DNA of 7,660 nucleotides, taken from the NCBI GenBank assembly GCA_025966175.1, contig JAOPVN010000452.1, forward strand, positions 1-7,660. Direction: 5' to 3'. The translations under genes were made by a program, and so were the position numbers. The DNA comes from Modestobacter sp. (lineage in GTDB: Bacteria; Actinomycetota; Actinomycetes; Mycobacteriales; Geodermatophilaceae). The first letter of the stretch is position 1; each line of letters opens with the position of its first letter. The notes beneath the pieces were generated by a model. That model ran no database searches. It was not told where the DNA came from and worked only from the letters and a program-made list of their open reading frames with translations. Below are positions 5,188-7,660 of the stretch, piece by piece.

Positions 5188-6057
5188 GTGGGTGCGACGA
5201 CTCTGGACGGCAAGGCGACCGCAGCGGCGATCCGGGCCGAGCTGACCGAACGGGTGGCCGCCCTGGCGGCGGCCGGACGGCGCCCGGGACTGGGCACGCT
5301 GCTCGTCGGGGACGACCCGGGCAGCCGGTGGTACGTCTCCGCCAAGCACAAGGACTGCGCGCAGGTCGGCATCGCCAGCATCCAGCGGGAGCTGCCCGCC
5401 ACCGCCGACCTGGCCGAGGTCCTCGCCGTCGTCGACGAGCTCAACGCGGACCCGACCTGCACCGGCTACATCGTGCAGCTGCCCCTGCCGCGCGGGATCG
5501 ACGAGAGCGTCGTCCTGGAGCGGATGGACCCGGCCAAGGACGCCGACGGGCTGCACCCGGTCAACCTGGGCCGCCTCGTGCTCGGCGTCCCCGGGGCGCT
5601 GCCCTGCACGCCGGTGGGCATCGTCGAGCTGCTGCGGCGCTACGACGTCCCGATCGCCGGCGCCGAGGTCGTCGTCGTCGGCCGCGGCATCACCGTGGGC
5701 CGGCCGCTGGGTCTGCTGCTCACCCGCCGCACCGAGAACGCCACCGTGACGCTGTGCCACACCGGCACCCGCGAGCTGGCCGCGCACACCCGCAACGCCG
5801 ACGTGATCGTGGCCGCGGCGGGGGTCCCCGACCTCATCACCGCCGACATGGTCAAGCCCGGCGCCGCCGTCCTGGACGTCGGGGTGAGCCGGGTCGACGG
5901 CAGGATCGCCGGGGACGTCGCCGCCGACGTGCGCGAGGTCGCCGGCTGGGTGGCCCCGAACCCGGGCGGGGTCGGACCGATGACCCGGGCGATGCTGCTG
6001 GCCAACGTCGTCCTCGCCGCCGAGCAGGCAGCCGGGGCCGAGGCGCTGACGGCATGA
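5188..6057 (+). CDS. folD: Methylenetetrahydrofolate dehydrogenase / methenyltetrahydrofolate cyclohydrolase
   Basis: Converts 5,10-methylene-THF to 5,10-methenyl-THF with NADP+, then to 10-formyl-THF, the cofactor that PurN and PurH use. The 289-residue length is typical. The active-site residues are present: Tyr49 and Lys53 in the YxxxK motif (WYVSAKHK), Gln97 in YIVQLPLP (94-101) and Asp120 in PAKDADGLHPVN (115-126). The dinucleotide-binding loop is VVGRGITVGRPLG (163-175), with Gly where many FolDs have Ser, a variant I recall as common in actinobacteria. APNPGGVGPMT (256-266) is the C-terminal signature. The GTG at 5188 begins the conserved-looking MGATTLDGKATA. It has no ribosome binding site but a hexamer at leaderless distance. 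The stop overlaps the start of the DUF3017 gene in ATGA. Confidence 0.97.
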   Translation: MGATTLDGKATAAAIRAELTERVAALAAAGRRPGLGTLLVGDDPGSRWYVSAKHKDCAQVGIASIQRELPATADLAEVLAVVDELNADPTCTGYIVQLPLPRGIDESVVLERMDPAKDADGLHPVNLGRLVLGVPGALPCTPVGIVELLRRYDVPIAGAEVVVVGRGITVGRPLGLLLTRRTENATVTLCHTGTRELAAHTRNADVIVAAAGVPDLITADMVKPGAAVLDVGVSRVDGRIAGDVAADVREVAGWVAPNPGGVGPMTRAMLLANVVLAAEQAAGAEALTA

Positions 6058-6398
6058 CCGGCCCGGCCGCCCGCCCGGCCCCGGTGCGCACGGTGCAGCA
6101 GCCACGTCCGCCGCTGTACCTGCGGCACCCCCTGCTGGCCGGCTTCCTCCGGCAGTGGCCGCTGCTGATGGTCATCGTCGCGGTCGGCGTGGGGCTGCTG
6201 CTGGTGGCCGCCGAGCAGTGGCGGGCCGGGCTGGTCGTGATGGGTCTGGCGCTGGTCCTCGCCGGCCTGCTGCGGCTGCTCCTCCCGCTCCGTAAGATCG
6301 GCTTCCTCGCCGTCCGCAGCCGGCCGGTCGACGTCGCCCTCACCACCGGCGCGGGGCTCGCCCTGGCCATCGTCGCGCTGGCCATCCCATACACCTGA
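6054..6398 (+). CDS. DUF3017 family small membrane protein
   Basis: A 114-residue protein with a short Pro-rich cytoplasmic N-terminus and three hydrophobic segments (about 35-53, 58-78 and 93-111). The middle region GLLRLLLPLRKIGFLAVRSR (71-90) followed by PVDV matches the pattern I recall for DUF3017: an Arg/Leu/Pro-rich turn, then a 'LavRsR..D' motif. Function is unknown. Its ATG lies inside the folD stop (ATGA), with only a weak GAGG at 6040-6043, so translation is probably coupled to folD. M. tuberculosis also places a DUF3017 gene (Rv3355c) directly beside folD. The conserved pairing suggests a shared transcript and perhaps a functional link, but the sequence does not show which. Confidence 0.85.
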   Translation: MTGPAARPAPVRTVQQPRPPLYLRHPLLAGFLRQWPLLMVIVAVGVGLLLVAAEQWRAGLVVMGLALVLAGLLRLLLPLRKIGFLAVRSRPVDVALTTGAGLALAIVALAIPYT

Positions 6399-6405
6399 CC
6401 AGGTG
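6392..6405 (+). repeat. Inverted repeat CACCTG-AC-CAGGTG over the DUF3017 stop codon
   Basis: CACCTG (6392-6397) and CAGGTG (6400-6405) are perfect inverted arms around a 2-base centre. The centre is too short for a full RNA hairpin (a shorter stem with a longer loop could form), so a protein-binding palindrome is equally possible. It covers the stop codon of the folD operon and lies about 40 bases before the mdh -10. Confidence 0.45.
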
Positions 6406-6444
6406 CGGACGGCCCCCGCATGGCCGGGTGACCCCGCCCGGGGA

Positions 6445-6450
6445 TAGGTT
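6445..6450 (+). promoter_or_regulatory. -10 element of a leaderless mdh promoter
   Basis: TAGGTT fits TANNNT and ends 7 bases before the ATG at 6458. There is no Shine-Dalgarno sequence. The surroundings, TAGGTTGGCG, closely repeat the purN start region, TAGGGTTGGCG. Confidence 0.65.
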
Positions 6451-6457
6451 GGCGGGC

Positions 6458-7411
6458 ATGGCAGAGCGGGCGCGGAACGGCAAGGTGACCGTCGTCGGCG
6501 CCGGTTTCTACGGCTCCACCACAGCGTTGCGGCTGGCGGAGTACGACGTGTTCGAGACCGTCGTCCTCACCGACATCGTCGAGGGCAAGCCCGAGGGCTT
6601 GGCACTGGACATGAACCAGTCGCGGCCGATCGAGGGCTTCGAGACCCGGGTGGTGGGTGTCGGAGGCGGGTCCTACGCGGGCACCGAGGGCTCCGACGTC
6701 GTCGTCATCACCGCAGGCCTGCCCCGTAAGCCCGGCATGAGCCGGATGGACCTCATCGAGACCAACGCCGGCATCGTGCGCCAGGTCGCCGAGAACGTCG
6801 CGCAGAGCTCGCCGGACGCCGTCGTCATCGTCGTGTCCAACCCGCTGGACGAGATGACCGCGCTGGCCCAGCTGGCCACCGGCTTCCCGAAGCACCGGGT
6901 CATGTGCCAGGCCGGGATGCTGGACACCGCCCGGTTCACCAACAACGTCGCCGAGGAACTCGGCGTCCCGGTCGACTCGGTGCGCACCCTGACGCTCGGC
7001 TCGCACGGCGACACGATGGTGCCGGTGCCCTCGCGCTGCACCGTCGACGGCAAGCCGCTGGCCGACGTGCTGCCCGCCGACCGGATCGCCCACCTGGTGG
7101 ACCGCACCCGCAACGGCGGCGCCGAGGTCGTGGCCCTGCTGAAGACCGGATCGGCCTACTACGCCCCGTCCGCCGCCGCTGCCCGCATGGCGCGCGCGGT
7201 GATCGAGGACTCCGGGGCCGTCATGCCGGTCTGCGCCTGGGTGGACGGGCAGTACGGCATCTCCGGGGTCTACCTCGGCGTCGAGGCCGAGATCGGCCGA
7301 GAGGGTGTCCGGAAGGTCGTCGAGAGCGACCTGTCCGACAGTGAGCTGGCAGGCCTGCGCGAGGCGGCGGAAGCCGTACGTGCCAAGCAGGCCGACGTGG
7401 CCGACCTCTGA
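6458..7411 (+). CDS. mdh: Malate dehydrogenase (LDH-like, NAD-dependent)
   Basis: Interconverts malate and oxaloacetate in the TCA cycle; cytoplasmic. The 317-residue protein belongs to the LDH-like MDH group. The Rossmann loop is GAGFYG (14-19), and Asp39 after the second strand suggests NAD rather than NADP. In the mobile loop LPRKPGMSR (88-96), Arg90 stands where lactate dehydrogenases have Gln, which marks malate specificity, and Arg96 is the catalytic arginine. SNPLD (127-131), Asp156 and Arg159 in AGMLDTARF, and His183 in GSHGDTMVP complete the active site. Tyr18 in the dinucleotide loop and Ser182 before the catalytic His differ from the commonest forms (often Val or Met, and Gly); they look tolerable. 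ATG 6458 was chosen over an in-frame GTG at 6428 because the latter lies upstream of the TAGGTT promoter hexamer. A perfect 9-base-pair hairpin spans the stop codon. Confidence 0.96.
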   Translation: MAERARNGKVTVVGAGFYGSTTALRLAEYDVFETVVLTDIVEGKPEGLALDMNQSRPIEGFETRVVGVGGGSYAGTEGSDVVVITAGLPRKPGMSRMDLIETNAGIVRQVAENVAQSSPDAVVIVVSNPLDEMTALAQLATGFPKHRVMCQAGMLDTARFTNNVAEELGVPVDSVRTLTLGSHGDTMVPVPSRCTVDGKPLADVLPADRIAHLVDRTRNGGAEVVALLKTGSAYYAPSAAAARMARAVIEDSGAVMPVCAWVDGQYGISGVYLGVEAEIGREGVRKVVESDLSDSELAGLREAAEAVRAKQADVADL

Positions 7412-7427
7412 CCGCGCTGGTCAGAGG
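7405..7427 (+). terminator. Perfect 9-bp hairpin overlapping the mdh stop codon
   Basis: CCTCTGACC (7405-7413) and GGTCAGAGG (7419-7427) form an uninterrupted 9-base-pair stem with a 5-base loop, GCGCT. The mdh TGA (7409-7411) lies inside the left arm. A run of purines, not U, follows, so if it ends transcription it is of the U-less kind. Confidence 0.55.
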
Positions 7428-7448
7428 AGCAGAGAGAGAACGAACCGT

Positions 7449-7498
7449 GTGCGCGAGCGTGCGAGCGCACCAATGGACACAGCAGCCGCGAACGCGGC
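7449..7498 (+). repeat. Two further inverted repeats in the mdh-icd spacer
   Basis: GTGCGC (7449-7454) pairs with GCGCAC (7465-7470) across a 10-base loop. GCCGCG (7485-7490) pairs with CGCGGC (7493-7498) across a 2-base centre, realistically a shorter stem with a longer loop. Together with the hairpin at the mdh stop they make the icd leader unusually structured for its length. Confidence 0.4.
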
Positions 7499-7512
7499 CG
7501 ACGAGCGCCAGC

Positions 7513-7520
7513 GAGGAGAG
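7513..7520 (+). promoter_or_regulatory. Ribosome binding site of icd
   Basis: GAGGAGAG, ending 3 bases before the GTG at 7524 with its GGAG core about 6 bases away. It is the same octamer as before purH and decides the icd start in favour of this GTG over an in-frame ATG at 7473. Confidence 0.75.
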
Positions 7521-7523
7521 CAA

Positions 7524-7660
7524 GTGAGCAAGATCAAGGTCGAGGGCAAGGTCGTCGAGCTCGACGGCGACGAGATGACCCGGATCATCTGGCAGTTCAT
7601 CAAGGACCAGCTGATCCTCCCGTACCTGGACGTCGACCTCGAGTACTACGACCTGGGCAT
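7524..7660 (+). CDS. icd: NADP-dependent isocitrate dehydrogenase, eukaryote-like type (5' part)
   Basis: The first 45 codons are present before the window ends. They read MSKIKVEGKVVELDGDEM and continue TRIIWQFIKDQLILPYLD, then LEYYDLGI. This is the very conserved N-terminus of the homodimeric isocitrate dehydrogenases shared by eukaryotes and some bacteria, including M. tuberculosis Icd1, and is unlike the monomeric IDH of many actinobacteria. The enzyme oxidatively decarboxylates isocitrate to 2-oxoglutarate, making NADPH. TRIIW includes the substrate-site threonine and arginine region near the N-terminus. GTG 7524 is chosen for the GAGGAGAG site; an in-frame ATG at 7473 would add 17 residues but has no ribosome binding site. 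The rest of the enzyme, including the catalytic residues, lies outside the window. A 112-base, hairpin-rich spacer separates it from mdh. Confidence 0.93.
   Translation, partial: MSKIKVEGKVVELDGDEMTRIIWQFIKDQLILPYLDVDLEYYDLG

Noticed and set aside
5160..6053. Plus-strand frame continuous with DUF3017, suggesting a 412-residue protein
   Set aside because: The upstream part is Arg/Gly/Pro-rich nonsense overlapping folD; the DUF3017 pattern starts at ATG 6054 in the ATGA overlap.
5152..6105. Minus-strand frame opposite folD
   Set aside because: Covers folD almost exactly, low-complexity and without recognisable motifs; FolD's catalytic residues are all present on the other strand.
6428..6457. 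Upstream GTG start for mdh
   Set aside because: Lies upstream of the TAGGTT hexamer and adds ten residues not expected before the conserved first beta strand.
5852..7093. Minus-strand frame across folD, DUF3017 and mdh
   Set aside because: Spans three recognised plus-strand genes and their promoter; composition is that of a shadow.
1..7660. CRISPR array, insertion sequence, prophage, tRNA or rRNA
   Set aside because: No spaced direct repeats, transposase or integrase motifs, attachment-type repeats or tRNA-like folds were seen, and composition is uniform.
1..7660. A new multi-gene defence or biosynthetic system
   Set aside because: All but one gene belong to recognisable housekeeping or widespread actinobacterial families, and the remaining membrane gene stands alone on its strand.

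Overview
The window is very GC-rich, tightly packed, and carries ordinary chromosomal genes of a high-GC actinomycete. Gene content and protein style (PYGQ-tailed protein, DUF6350 membrane protein, purN-purH, DUF3017 after folD, LDH-type mdh, eukaryote-like icd) suggest the Geodermatophilaceae or a close relative. That genus-level placement is inference from memory, not from a search. No mobile element, CRISPR array, tRNA or rRNA is visible, and base composition does not change along the window.

Layout. Positions 1-95 hold the 3' end of a gene for a Pro/Gly/Tyr/Gln-rich tail. Then, on the + strand, come a DUF6350 (PerM-like) polytopic membrane protein (188-1384), purN (1430-2080) and purH (2077-3627; ATGA overlap with purN). 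After a spacer with a strong two-tier hairpin lies a pentapeptide-repeat protein resembling mycobacterial MfpA (3698-4321). It converges, across a 32-base hairpin, on a minus-strand gene for an uncharacterised four-helix membrane protein (4354-5094). Divergent from that gene are folD (5188-6057) and a DUF3017 membrane protein (6054-6398; ATGA overlap). mdh (6458-7411) follows with its own promoter, then a spacer rich in inverted repeats and the 5' end of icd (7524 to the window edge).

Function. PurN and PurH both consume 10-formyl-tetrahydrofolate in purine synthesis, and FolD makes that cofactor, so three of the genes form a one-carbon/purine theme. Mdh and Icd are TCA-cycle enzymes. The start DUF5336-like tail - DUF6350 - purN - purH matches the M. 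tuberculosis order Rv0954-perM-purN-purH, and folD next to DUF3017 matches Rv3356c-Rv3355c, both recalled from memory.

Signals. Two kinds of gene start can be told apart. perM-like, purN, folD and mdh lack a Shine-Dalgarno sequence and have an NANNNT hexamer 6-8 bases before the start codon, as expected for leaderless transcripts. purH, the MfpA-like gene, the minus-strand membrane gene and icd have clear purine-rich ribosome binding sites. The window looks largely housekeeping. The points most worth a second look are the MfpA-like protein placed after purH, the structured spacers, the shared leaderless start cassette and the unassigned membrane protein. I see no convincing evidence for a new multi-gene system.
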